Source: Candidatus Methylomirabilota bacterium (GTDB lineage Bacteria; Methylomirabilota; Methylomirabilia; Methylomirabilales; CSP1-5). Taken from it: a DNA stretch of 24,955 nucleotides. Of this stretch, positions 15,642 to 23,433 are shown piece by piece; position 1 is the stretch's first letter; each line of letters starts with the position of its first letter. The notes under the pieces were generated by a model. It was not told the DNA's origin and made no database searches. It was given only the letters and a program-made list of their open reading frames with translations. Made by a program: the position numbers and the translations under genes. The stretch is taken from positions 1 through 24,955 of the forward strand of contig JAHFDE010000009.1 of assembly GCA_023249165.1 (NCBI GenBank). The letters are read 5' to 3'.

Positions 15642-15944
15642 TCACGGAGACCCGTCGCCGTGGACCACCACATCGATGGCGTAGTCCATCAAAAGCGCCA
15701 GCCCGTGCCCCTCGACACAATCGACCACCTTGCTGAGCATCTCATCCACCACCTTGGCCTCGTTGCTCACGCAGGCCACGGCCAGCGTCGCCCGCTGCCA
15801 CTCCTCGAGATAGCCCACCTCGGCGACGGAGACATTGAACCGGTTCCGCACCCGGTCCTTGATGCTGCGCAGGATCTGCCTCTTCTCCTTCAAGGAAGAA
15901 GTGTGAGGCATCCTGAGCTCCAGCCGGCACGTTCCCACGACCAT
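15642..15944 (-). CDS. ylxP: DUF503 family protein (YlxP-like)
   Basis: A 100-residue protein of the DUF503/YlxP family, which sits between infB and rbfA in many bacteria. Family hallmarks are VGTCRLELRMPHTSSLKEKRQI at the N-terminus, VSVAEVGYLEEWQRATLAVACVS in the middle and a C-terminal hydrophobic strand. The role is not firmly known; context suggests ribosome assembly or translation. Two ATGs are adjacent; the second (15944) is preferred because GGAGG is then 5 bases away, though 15947 is possible. The 51-bp gap to infB contains only a weak CGTGG/CCACG dyad. Confidence 0.9.
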   Translation of the reverse strand: MVVGTCRLELRMPHTSSLKEKRQILRSIKDRVRNRFNVSVAEVGYLEEWQRATLAVACVSNEAKVVDEMLSKVVDCVEGHGLALLMDYAIDVVVHGDGSP

Positions 15945-15995
15945 CATCGCCTCCGGGTCAGCGCTCGTGGACGTCCGTGAACCGCCAGCCCACGA

Positions 15996-18530
15996 TCAAC
16001 TGTGCACCGGTTGCAGCTTGGGGGCCACCGGAATCAGCTCGTACGCCTCGATGACGTCACCGACCTTGATGTCGCTGAAGTTCAGCAGACCGATGCCGCA
16101 CTCATAACCGTTTTGGACCTCGCGGACATCCTCCTTGAAGCGCCGGAGCGACGCAATCTTCCCTTGATGGACGACCCGGCCATCGCGGACGAGGCGCACG
16201 GCAGCATCCCGGAGCACCTTCCCCTCGCTGACAAAGCAGCCCGCGACCGTCCCGAACCGGGGGACGCCGAATGTGGCCCGGACCTCGGCCCGGCCCATGG
16301 GCCGTTCGACATACTGCAGCTCCAGCATCCCCTCCATCGCCTCCTTGATCTCAGCGACCGCATCGTAGATCACGTTGTAAAGCCGGATCTCCACCCCTGT
16401 CATCTCGGCCAATCGCTGAGCCTTCGGATCGGGCCGGACAGTAAAACCCAGGATGATGGCATTAGAGGCAGAGGCGAGCATCACATCCGACTCGCTGATC
16501 CCTCCCACGGCCCCGTGGATCACCTTGAGCTGCACCTCCGGGGCGCTCAGCCGCTCCAGAGACTCCCGGAGCGGCTCGATCGAGCCCTGGACATCTCCTT
16601 TCAGAAGCAGCCGAAGCTCCTTCACCTCCCCTTCCTTGATCCGCCGGTGGAGGTCCTCGAGCGTCAGCCGGCGCTGGGCGGCAAAGGTGGTGTCCCGTTG
16701 CTGCTGCCGTCGGACCAAGGCCACCTGCCGGGCCTTGCGCTCATCGGCCACCACCGCCAGGGTGTCTCCCGCTGCCGGGACGCCGGAGAGGCCCAGGACC
16801 TCCACAGGGGTGGAGGGGCCGGCCTCCGGGACTTTCCGCCCCTTGTCGTTGATCAAGGCGCGGACCCGACCATGGATATTCCCTACCACGAAGACATCCC
16901 CAACCTTGAGGGTCCCCTGTTGCACTAGCACGGTGGCCACCGCCCCTCGGCCTCGGTCGAGCTTGGCCTCGATGGCGCGCCCCCTGGCCGGCTTAAAGGG
17001 GTTGGCCTTGAGTTCCATGATCTCCGCCTGGAGCAGGAGCATCTCCAAGAGATGCTCGATGCCCGTCCGCTTTTTCGCCGACACCTCCACAAAGATGGTC
17101 TGTCCTCCCCACTCCTCCGGGATGAGCCCGTGTTCGCTGAGCTGCTGCTTCACCCGGTTGGGGTCCGCGCCCGGTTTATCGATCTTGTTGATGGCCACCA
17201 GGATCGGCACCTTGGCATCCTTCGCATGGTTGATGGCCTCAATGGTCTGGGGCATCACCCCGTCATCGGCGGCCACCACCAACACCACCACGTCGGTCAC
17301 GTGGGCCCCCCGAGCCCGCATCGCGGTGAAGGCTTCATGCCCCGGTGTGTCCAGGAAGACCACGCGCCCTCCGGGAAACTTCGTCCCGGGATCCGGAGGG
17401 AGCTCCACCTCGTAGGCGCCGATATGCTGGGTGATGCCCCCCACCTCCTCGGCAATGACATTGGTCTTCCGAATGGCGTCGAGCAGAGAAGTCTTCCCGT
17501 GATCCACATGCCCCATGACGGTCACCACGGGTGCCCTGAAGCGCAGCTGGGTCGGGTCCTCGACCTCGGCCGCGGCCTCTTCCACTTCCTCAACCCGGGC
17601 CATCTCCACATCGAACCCGAGCGTGGCGGCGACCTGCTTGACCTGGTTGGGGCTCAGGTTCTGGTTGACGGTGGCGATGATACCCATCTTCATCAGCTTC
17701 TTGATGATCTCACTGGGGCTCGTGGCCAGTTTCTCGCAGAGCTCCTTCACCGTAATCGTCTCTGGGATCTTGACCACCTTGGGAGCCGGGGGACTCACCG
17801 GCGGCGTCACCTCCGGCGGCCTGGGCGGGGCCTCCGGAGGTACCACTGTCGGCTTTGCCGCCGCCGGAGTTGCCCGCTCCGCGACGGGGGCCGGCTTCGG
17901 CGCGACCGGCGGCTTCTTCTCCACGATCGGGGGCCTCTTCTCGGCGACCGGCGCCGGCTTTTCCGCGACGGGAGGCGCCGGGCGGGGTGCGTCAACACGG
18001 GGGCGCTCCGGATGCACCCGCGGTGCGGGCGGCGCCTCGCGCTTCGGGGCGGGAGGCGGGGTCTGTTGCCTGGGGGGTGCTGGAGCGGGCGCGGGCTTGA
18101 CCGTTACTGTCCCCTTCTCCTCGGGAACGGGCGGCAGCGCGACCGGTTTTTTGCGAGCTTTCTCTTCGGCGGGGATGGCTTTCGCCTTCGGCCGCACCTC
18201 GGGCGCGGGCTTGGCCGCCGGTGGCGCGGCCTTGGCCGGTGGGGGGGTGGGCTTCGGCGCCACCTTGGGCTCAGGGCTCGGCTTCGTCTCGACAACCTCT
18301 TTAACCCGCTGCGCTGGCTTGGCCTTGGCAGGCACCTCCGCCTTCGTCACCCGCTTGGGCACCTTTTCCTTGGGGGATTCTCCCTTTGACAAGGCAGCCC
18401 GAGCCCTTCCCTCGTCCACCGAGCTACTGGCGCTCGTCACCGAGAATCCGCCCTTGGCCAGGCGTTCGGTGACCTCCTTGCTGGACAGGCCGAGCTCCTT
18501 CGCCAGCTCATGCACCCGTATCTTACCCAC
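15996..18530 (-). CDS. infB: Translation initiation factor IF-2
   Basis: An 844-residue GTPase that brings initiator tRNA to the 30S P site. Order of domains: an IF2_N module (GKIRVHELAKELG, residues 1-50); a proline/alanine/lysine-rich linker of about 200 residues (55-255); a second IF2_N module (ETITVKELCEKLATSP, about 257-310); then the G domain. The G-domain motifs are GHVDHGKT (G1, about 340), GGITQHIGAYEV (G2), DTPGHEAF (G3, with the catalytic histidine) and NKIDK (G4). The C-terminal beta-barrel domains follow. Start is taken as GTG at 18530, which has GGAGGT 7 bases upstream and gives the standard MGKIRV N-terminus; a GTG three codons earlier (18539) is the alternative. It overlaps the end of the ylxR fusion by 8 bases. 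Confidence 0.98.
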   Translation of the reverse strand: MGKIRVHELAKELGLSSKEVTERLAKGGFSVTSASSSVDEGRARAALSKGESPKEKVPKRVTKAEVPAKAKPAQRVKEVVETKPSPEPKVAPKPTPPPAKAAPPAAKPAPEVRPKAKAIPAEEKARKKPVALPPVPEEKGTVTVKPAPAPAPPRQQTPPPAPKREAPPAPRVHPERPRVDAPRPAPPVAEKPAPVAEKRPPIVEKKPPVAPKPAPVAERATPAAAKPTVVPPEAPPRPPEVTPPVSPPAPKVVKIPETITVKELCEKLATSPSEIIKKLMKMGIIATVNQNLSPNQVKQVAATLGFDVEMARVEEVEEAAAEVEDPTQLRFRAPVVTVMGHVDHGKTSLLDAIRKTNVIAEEVGGITQHIGAYEVELPPDPGTKFPGGRVVFLDTPGHEAFTAMRARGAHVTDVVVLVVAADDGVMPQTIEAINHAKDAKVPILVAINKIDKPGADPNRVKQQLSEHGLIPEEWGGQTIFVEVSAKKRTGIEHLLEMLLLQAEIMELKANPFKPARGRAIEAKLDRGRGAVATVLVQQGTLKVGDVFVVGNIHGRVRALINDKGRKVPEAGPSTPVEVLGLSGVPAAGDTLAVVADERKARQVALVRRQQQRDTTFAAQRRLTLEDLHRRIKEGEVKELRLLLKGDVQGSIEPLRESLERLSAPEVQLKVIHGAVGGISESDVMLASASNAIILGFTVRPDPKAQRLAEMTGVEIRLYNVIYDAVAEIKEAMEGMLELQYVERPMGRAEVRATFGVPRFGTVAGCFVSEGKVLRDAAVRLVRDGRVVHQGKIASLRRFKEDVREVQNGYECGIGLLNFSDIKVGDVIEAYELIPVAPKLQPVHS

Positions 18531-19158
18531 GCCTCCCACCTCCCCTCCCCCGCGCCCCTGCTCCGTCGAGCGCTTTCTCCTGGGTGCTCAACGGAATTCG
18601 ATACCGTAGGCTCCGGAGGACGCCTTCGGCACACCCGCCGTCCAAGAGCCCAATCGCCCCGTGTGAAGGACCGCCGAACGCCGAGTGGAGATCTCCCGGG
18701 GAGAAGATCGTCACCACTGGGATCCCCCGCCTCTCTGCCTCGGCCTGGAGCGCTGCTCCCGGGCCCGGGGAAGTATCCCGACTTGAGAAGACCAGTCGAA
18801 GCCCGCCCCGCTCGAGGGTCTCCGCAACCGTGCTCACTCCCGTCACGACTCTCCTGGTCCTCCGGGCCACCCCCAGGATCCGGGTGATCCGTTGGAGAAC
18901 TGCCTGATGGATCGCCTCGCGAAGCCTCTGAACACTCAACGGGCCGAGGTCACCCCCCAGCACCTTTTGCAAGGCCTTCCGCGTGACGGCCCGCCCCAGG
19001 CAGGTGAGGTCGGGACAGATATACGCCCCCCGCCCCTCCCCCGGTTCGAGATGGACCTGGAGTCCCGCCGGGCCGCGACTGAACCGAACCAGCTCTGCCT
19101 GCCCACGTCTGCGACCACAACCGACGCAGGCCCGCTCGGGCGCATCTCTGCCGGCCAT
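18523..19158 (-). CDS. ylxR: YlxR domain fused to an L7Ae-like domain
   Basis: A 211-residue fusion of two small RNA-related proteins that are separate in Bacillus (YlxR and YlxQ). Residues about 8-85 are the YlxR (DUF448) domain, with ERACVGCGRRRGQAELVRF and GRGAYICPDLTCLGRA. Residues about 88-185 resemble the L7Ae/L30e/S12e/Gadd45 fold, with VVTGVSTVAETLERGGLRLVFSSRD and GIPVVTIFSPGDLHSAFG. The C-terminal tail is Gly/Arg-rich, as expected for RNA binding. Position between nusA and infB is the usual one. ATG at 19158 is preferred because GGGAGG lies 10 bases ahead, but an in-frame ATG at 19176, 2 bases beyond the nusA stop, cannot be excluded. In other bacteria YlxR has been linked to RNase P; whether this holds here is unknown. 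Confidence 0.9.
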   Translation of the reverse strand: MAGRDAPERACVGCGRRRGQAELVRFSRGPAGLQVHLEPGEGRGAYICPDLTCLGRAVTRKALQKVLGGDLGPLSVQRLREAIHQAVLQRITRILGVARRTRRVVTGVSTVAETLERGGLRLVFSSRDTSPGPGAALQAEAERRGIPVVTIFSPGDLHSAFGGPSHGAIGLLDGGCAEGVLRSLRYRIPLSTQEKALDGAGARGRGGGRRG

Positions 19159-19178
19159 CGTGATCGCGCCTCCCATTA

Positions 19179-20510
19179 TTATTCGCTCTCCGGCTCGGCA
19201 GCCTTCTCGTCAACCGGGACGTCCTCCGCCACCGTCGCCGAGCGGTTGGCCCCGAGGGCAGGACGGGCCAGGAGGTCTTGAATGGCTGCAAGGATCGTCG
19301 CGGCAGTCTTCGGACCAATGCCCTTGACGGCCATGAGGTCTTCACCCGAGACCTGCTGGAGACGTTCCAGGGTGCTGAAGCCGGCGTCAACCAACCGCTC
19401 GACCATCTTGGGGCCGATCCCAGAGACCTGTGCCAGGCCTTCGACGGCCGCCCGGGCTCGCCTCGCCTTTTCCTCCGCCTCGCGGGCCAGCTCGGTGCGA
19501 CTCTTGATGTCTACCTTCCGTCCGACCAATTTGGCCGCCAGACGGGCGTTCTGTCCTCGCCTCCCGATGGCGAGGGAGAGCTGCTCGTCCGCCACGATGA
19601 CATGGAGCGTGTGGCTCGCCTCATCGACCAGCACAGACGCCACCTCGGCAGGGGCAAGCGCATGCCGCACAAAATCGGCCGGGTTGTCCCGCCAGGGGAT
19701 GATATCGATCTTCTCCCCCCCGAGCTCTCTCACGATAACCTGGACCCGCGAGCCCCGGTACCCGACGCACGCCCCCACGGGGTCGACATTGCTGTCCCGG
19801 GAGACGACGGCGATCTTGGCCCGTTCCCCCGGCTCCCGCGCCACCGCCTTGATCTCCACAATCCCCTCCGCGATCTCGGGGACCTCGACCTCAAAGAGCC
19901 GGAGCAACATCCCTGGATGGCTCCGCGAGACGAGGACGGTGGCCCCTCGGCTCCCCTTCTTGACCTCCACGATATAGGCCCGAATCCGGTCCCCGGCACG
20001 GTATTCCTCTCGAGGGAGCTGCTCCCGAGGAGGGAGGATTGCCTCCGCCTTGCCCACATTGACGATGACATTGTCGTTCACCACCCGCTGGACGACCCCG
20101 GTGATCAGTTCCCCCTCGCGGTTCTTGAAGCTGTGGTAGATGCTCTCTCGTTCCGCCTCCCGCACGCGCTGGATGATCACCTGCTTGGCCGTCTGGGCGG
20201 CGATCCGACCGAACCCGCGAGGTTGGACCTCGATTCGGAACTCGTCGCCGAGCTTGAGCTCGGGCTGTTGACGGCGGGCCTCCTCGAGCGCAATCTCACT
20301 CCGGGGATTGGTCACCTCCTCGACGACCGTTTTCACGGTGCACAGGACGAACCGCCCGGAGGCTTGATCGAAGTCGACCCGCAGATCCGACACCGCGCCT
20401 AGGGTCTTCCGAGAGGCGGACAAGATCGCCGCCCCCACGGCATCGATCAGCACCTCCCGATCGATCCCCTTTTCTCGTCCGATCTGCTCGATGACTTGGA
20501 TCAGATTCAC
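19179..20510 (-). CDS. nusA: Transcription termination/antitermination protein NusA
   Basis: A 443-residue RNA-polymerase-binding factor that controls pausing, termination and antitermination. It has an N-terminal RNAP-binding domain (about 1-125), an S1 domain (GELITGVVQRVVNDNVIVNVGKAEAILPP, about 130-200), KH1 (VDPVGACVGYRGSRVQVIVRELGGEKIDII) and KH2 (LAIGRRGQNARLAAKLVG). A C-terminal pair of helix-hairpin-helix motifs (VSGIGPKMVERLVDAG and VKGIGPKTAATIL, about 360-420) is followed by an acidic tail. The usual acidic repeats of E. coli NusA are not seen. The GTG at 20510 gives the typical MNLIQVIEQI start with AGGTGA 8 bases upstream; a GTG four codons earlier (20522) has no room for a Shine-Dalgarno. 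The leader hairpin ahead of rimP may allow NusA to regulate its own operon. Confidence 0.97.
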   Translation of the reverse strand: MNLIQVIEQIGREKGIDREVLIDAVGAAILSASRKTLGAVSDLRVDFDQASGRFVLCTVKTVVEEVTNPRSEIALEEARRQQPELKLGDEFRIEVQPRGFGRIAAQTAKQVIIQRVREAERESIYHSFKNREGELITGVVQRVVNDNVIVNVGKAEAILPPREQLPREEYRAGDRIRAYIVEVKKGSRGATVLVSRSHPGMLLRLFEVEVPEIAEGIVEIKAVAREPGERAKIAVVSRDSNVDPVGACVGYRGSRVQVIVRELGGEKIDIIPWRDNPADFVRHALAPAEVASVLVDEASHTLHVIVADEQLSLAIGRRGQNARLAAKLVGRKVDIKSRTELAREAEEKARRARAAVEGLAQVSGIGPKMVERLVDAGFSTLERLQQVSGEDLMAVKGIGPKTAATILAAIQDLLARPALGANRSATVAEDVPVDEKAAEPESE

Positions 20511-20526
20511 CGCCACCCTCACCTCG

Positions 20527-20613
20527 GTTCAGAGTTCATGGTTCATAGTTCATAGTCACAATCGACGGGAAGACCGCCCTCCATCCCCGAACCATGAACC
20601 CTGCACTATGAAC
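20527..20613. repeat. Heptamer repeat dyad, unit GTTCATR
   Basis: In the rimP-nusA gap, four tandem units GTTCAGA, GTTCATG, GTTCATA, GTTCATA (20527-20554) face four inverted units CCCGAAC, CATGAAC, CCTGCAC, TATGAAC (20586-20613), all in strict 7-bp period on each side. The innermost copies give a 9-bp perfect pairing (GTTCATAGT at 20548-20556 with ACTATGAAC at 20605-20613), among other registers. The right arm ends 3 bases from the rimP stop codon and the left arm lies 4 bases beyond the alternative nusA GTG at 20522. It would form a hairpin inside the polycistronic mRNA. Confidence 0.88.
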
Positions 20614-20616
20614 CAT

Positions 20617-21084
20617 CTACACCTCGACCTCAAGCCGGGCCTTGACGATCGCCTCGAGGGGGATCAGCAGCGTCGGTCCCTGTCCCTGCCGCAAGACCAC
20701 CATGCCTTCCCGGCATCCCTCCAGCCGGCCATGAAACCGCCGCTGCCCGCCGATGGGAGCGCCGGTCTGAATCCGGGCGAGCCGCCCCGTGAATCGCATG
20801 AAGTCCTGTACCGTCTTCAGCACGCGGTCGAGTCCCGGCGAGGACACCTCCAAGGTATACGGATAGTCGATGACCCCTTCGACATCCAAGAGGTCAGACA
20901 GCTGCTCGCTCACCTCGCTGCAGTCCTCGAGCGTGACCCCACCCGGCTTGTCCAGCAAGAGACGAAGCACCCAGCCCTGCGCCTCTCGACGAAAGACCAC
21001 ATCGACCAGCTCCATCCCCTGGCCCTCGACCACAGGGAGGGTAAGAGATCGGACCCGCTCAGTAACCAGATTGACGCTTACCAT
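20617..21084 (-). CDS. rimP: Ribosome maturation factor RimP
   Basis: A 155-residue factor for 30S subunit maturation. The N-terminal domain has LPVVEGQGMELVDVVFRREAQGWVLRLLLDKPGGVTLEDC and SEQLSDLLDVEGVIDYPYTLEVSSPGLDR, the family core. The C-terminal SH3-like domain ends KARLEVEV. Typical length is about 150 residues, so the ATG at 21084 (MVSVNLVTERV) is chosen. The open frame extends 38 codons further but would run through the leader hairpin and promoter. GGAAGG lies directly against the ATG, an unusually short spacing. First gene of the nusA-infB operon. Confidence 0.94.
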   Translation of the reverse strand: MVSVNLVTERVRSLTLPVVEGQGMELVDVVFRREAQGWVLRLLLDKPGGVTLEDCSEVSEQLSDLLDVEGVIDYPYTLEVSSPGLDRVLKTVQDFMRFTGRLARIQTGAPIGGQRRFHGRLEGCREGMVVLRQGQGPTLLIPLEAIVKARLEVEV

Positions 21085-21108
21085 CCTTCCAGTCCCGGAA
21101 AATAAGAA

Positions 21109-21126
21109 AGTGGGCACGGGCCCACT
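21109..21126 (-). promoter_or_regulatory. Leader hairpin with T-rich tail ahead of rimP (possible attenuator)
   Basis: On the minus strand AGTGGGC (21126-21120), loop CCGT and GCCCACT (21115-21109) form a perfect 7-bp GC-rich stem. It is followed by the T-rich stretch TTCTTATTTT. It has the form of an intrinsic terminator and lies between the predicted promoter and the rimP start, only a few bases after the predicted transcription start. Placed ahead of the operon that encodes NusA, it is a plausible attenuation or antitermination element; enterobacteria also have a structured rimP leader, but I cannot show homology. Confidence 0.7.
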
Positions 21127-21136
21127 CTTGTCTGTC

Positions 21137-21171
21137 ACTATACCTATACCATAGCGGCGCGCAAGAGGCAA
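21137..21171 (-). promoter_or_regulatory. Promoter of the rimP-nusA-infB operon
   Basis: Two overlapping solutions are visible on the minus strand: TTGCCT (21171-21166), 17 bp, TATAGG (21148-21143) preceded by an extended TGG; and TTGCGC (21164-21159), 16 bp, TATAGT (21142-21137). Either would start transcription roughly at 21130-21137, just ahead of the leader hairpin. The remaining part of the gap to the EF-G-like gene (21172-21258) shows no clear terminator. Confidence 0.65.
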
Positions 21172-21258
21172 GGGAAAATTCCCCTCGTGCCGTTCCAACT
21201 CTCCCCACCCCGTAAAGGTGCCTGATGCTCAATACCAGGAGGCTTGCTGGCTTTCTGC

Positions 21259-23346
21259 CTAGTCCTTTTTTTCTTCCTTTTTCGCCTCGGCCACCAGTTT
21301 TTCCTGGATGTGGGCCGGAACCTCCTCGAAATGGGCAAGCTCCATGGTGTAGTCTCCGCGGTCCCCGGTCAGAGAGCGCAGTTGGGTGGCGTACTCCAAC
21401 ATTTCCGCCAGCGGGACGAGGGCCCTGATGGCCTGGCTCTTGCCCTTGGCTACGACCCCCATCACCCGCCCTCGCCGCGCGTTGAGATCGCCAATCACGT
21501 CCCCCATGGCATCGTCGGGCGCACTCACCTCCACCGCCATAATCGGCTCGAGGAGGATCGGGGTGGCCTGCTGCACTCCCTTCTTCACGGCGAGGGAGCC
21601 GGCGATCTTGAAGGCCATCTCCGAGGAGTCCACCGTATGGTACGAGCCATCATAGAGGCTGACCTTGACGTCGGTGACCGGATACCCGGCCAGTACTCCC
21701 CCCTCCATCGCCTCCACGATCCCCTTCTCCACCGCCGGGATGTATTGCCTGGGGATCACCCCCCCGACAATCTGGTTGACAAACTCGTGGCCTTTGCCGC
21801 GCGGCAGAGGCTCCACTTTGATCCAGCAGTCGCCGTACTGCCCGCGACCGCCCGTCTGTTTCTTGTACTTGCCCTGGACGGAGGCCGTCCCCCGTATGGT
21901 CTCCTTGTAGGGGACCCGGGGGGTCTTCATGAAGACCTCCACCCCGAACTTGCGCTTCATCCGGTCGACAGCCACCTCGAGGTGCACCTTGCCCATGCCC
22001 GAGACGATGGTCTCCTTGGTCTGCTGGTCCCGGTCCAGCCTGAGGCTCGGGTCCTCTTCCAGGAGGCGGCTCAAGGCTCCGGACAGCTTTTCTTCATCTC
22101 CCTTCGACTTGGGAGCGACAGCATACGAGATCAAGGGGACGGAGGCCGGAAGTGGCTGAAGCAGCAGGGGAGATTTCTCATCACAGAGGGTGTCGCCTGT
22201 GCCGGTCTCCTTCAGCTTCACCACCGCCGCGATGTCTCCCGGGCCCACTTTGGTGACCGGGGTCTGTTGCCTCCCCCGAAGGAAGGAGAGTTGTCCGATC
22301 CGTTCCCTGACCCGCTTGGTCGCGTTGTAGACACTACTATCGGCGTTCAACTGACCCGCATACACCCGGAAGATGCTGATCTTGCCAGCGTACGGGTCGC
22401 TGACGGTCTTGAAGACGAAAGCCGTGAGGGGCTCGTCGAGCCGCGGGGCCCTCACGATCCGTTCGCTGGATCTGGCATCGCTCCCCTCCACCGCCGGGCG
22501 ATCGAGGGGAGACGGACAGCACTCGACGAAGAGATCGAGCAGGGGGTGTACGCCGATGTTCTTGGTCGCCGAGCCGCAGAGGACCGGGAAGAGGCGTCGG
22601 CCCGCGGTAGCCCGCCGCAGGCCTTGCCGCAGGTCTTCAGTGGTCAGGCTGCCGCTGGCGAGATACTGCTCCAGCAGGGCATCGTCAGACTCGGCCACCG
22701 CCTCGACGAGGGCGTGCTGGAGCTCCGCCGCCCGCCCCTTCAGCTCGGACGGCACCTCCTCCTCCTTGAACTTTCCTGATCCGTCGGTCTGATACGTGTA
22801 CGCCTTCATTGCCACGAGATCGACAACACCGCGGAATCTGGCCTCGGCCCCGATGGGAATCTGGACGACAATGGCTGCCGGGTGCAGGCTCTTCCGGATG
22901 TCCTCCAGGGCCCGAAAGAGGTCTGCCCGTTCCCGATCCATCCTGTTGACAAAGAAGAACACGGGGAGGCCGTACTCCTCGGCATATCCCCACACCTTTC
23001 CCGTCTGAACCTTGACCCCGTCCACCGCACTCACCAGGATCAGGGCGGCATCCACCACGCGCATGCAGATCCGGGTGTCGGTCAGGAAGTTGGAGAAACC
23101 GGGGGTGTCAATCAGATTGAACTTCACCCCCTTCCACTCGGTAAAGGCAACCGCCGCACTGATGCTGATCCTCCGTTTGATTTCATCCTCATCGAAGTCG
23201 GTGGTGGTATTCCCCTCCTCGATGCGCCCGAGGCGGCTCAACACCCCGGTGTCAAAGAGGATCGCCTCCGTTAAGGAGGTCTTCCCCTCCTGCGCGTGGC
23301 CCACGATCCCCACATTGCGGATCTGTGCCGCTTCGGTCCCTTTCAC
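21259..23346 (-). CDS. fusA: Elongation factor G-like GTPase (EF-G2 type)
   Basis: A 695-residue translational GTPase with all EF-G domains: G domain (about 1-270), domain II, and domains III-V with GGRGQYGDCWIKVEP and the GDVIGDLNARRGRVMG segment. It is a paralogue rather than the main EF-G. It is not next to rpsL, rpsG or tuf; G1 is GHAQEGKT (16-23) instead of the usual HIDAGKT; G3 is DTPGFSNF (80-87), with phenylalanine where canonical translational GTPases have the catalytic histidine; and G4 is NRMD. Such changes are typical of the EF-G-like group found alongside normal EF-G in deltaproteobacteria and others. The tail is lysine/glutamate-rich (AEAKKEEKKD). Start GTG at 23346 is chosen for the GGGGG 4-5 bases upstream and for the fit MKGTEAAQIRNVGIVGH; a GTG ten codons earlier is less likely. 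Confidence 0.93.
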   Translation of the reverse strand: MKGTEAAQIRNVGIVGHAQEGKTSLTEAILFDTGVLSRLGRIEEGNTTTDFDEDEIKRRISISAAVAFTEWKGVKFNLIDTPGFSNFLTDTRICMRVVDAALILVSAVDGVKVQTGKVWGYAEEYGLPVFFFVNRMDRERADLFRALEDIRKSLHPAAIVVQIPIGAEARFRGVVDLVAMKAYTYQTDGSGKFKEEEVPSELKGRAAELQHALVEAVAESDDALLEQYLASGSLTTEDLRQGLRRATAGRRLFPVLCGSATKNIGVHPLLDLFVECCPSPLDRPAVEGSDARSSERIVRAPRLDEPLTAFVFKTVSDPYAGKISIFRVYAGQLNADSSVYNATKRVRERIGQLSFLRGRQQTPVTKVGPGDIAAVVKLKETGTGDTLCDEKSPLLLQPLPASVPLISYAVAPKSKGDEEKLSGALSRLLEEDPSLRLDRDQQTKETIVSGMGKVHLEVAVDRMKRKFGVEVFMKTPRVPYKETIRGTASVQGKYKKQTGGRGQYGDCWIKVEPLPRGKGHEFVNQIVGGVIPRQYIPAVEKGIVEAMEGGVLAGYPVTDVKVSLYDGSYHTVDSSEMAFKIAGSLAVKKGVQQATPILLEPIMAVEVSAPDDAMGDVIGDLNARRGRVMGVVAKGKSQAIRALVPLAEMLEYATQLRSLTGDRGDYTMELAHFEEVPAHIQEKLVAEAKKEEKKD

Positions 23347-23403
23347 GCGTTCCCCCTCATGGGCATGCCGGATCACCGTTGGCGAAAAACTTTTCCCGGA
23401 CTG

Positions 23404-23433
23404 TACCTAGCACATCGCCCGTTCGGGTGTAAA
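23404..23433 (-). promoter_or_regulatory. Promoter of the EF-G-like gene
   Basis: The -35 element TTTACA (23433-23428) and the extended -10 TGC-TAGGTA (hexamer 23409-23404) are 18 bp apart. Predicted start near 23397 leaves a leader of about 50 bases. The spacer contains a small CCCG-AA-CGGG dyad. Confidence 0.65.

Noticed and set aside
17052..18389. Plus-strand frames of more than 300 codons opposite infB
   Set aside because: They mirror the proline/alanine-rich linker and G domain of IF2 and have glycine/arginine-rich translations with no conserved motifs.
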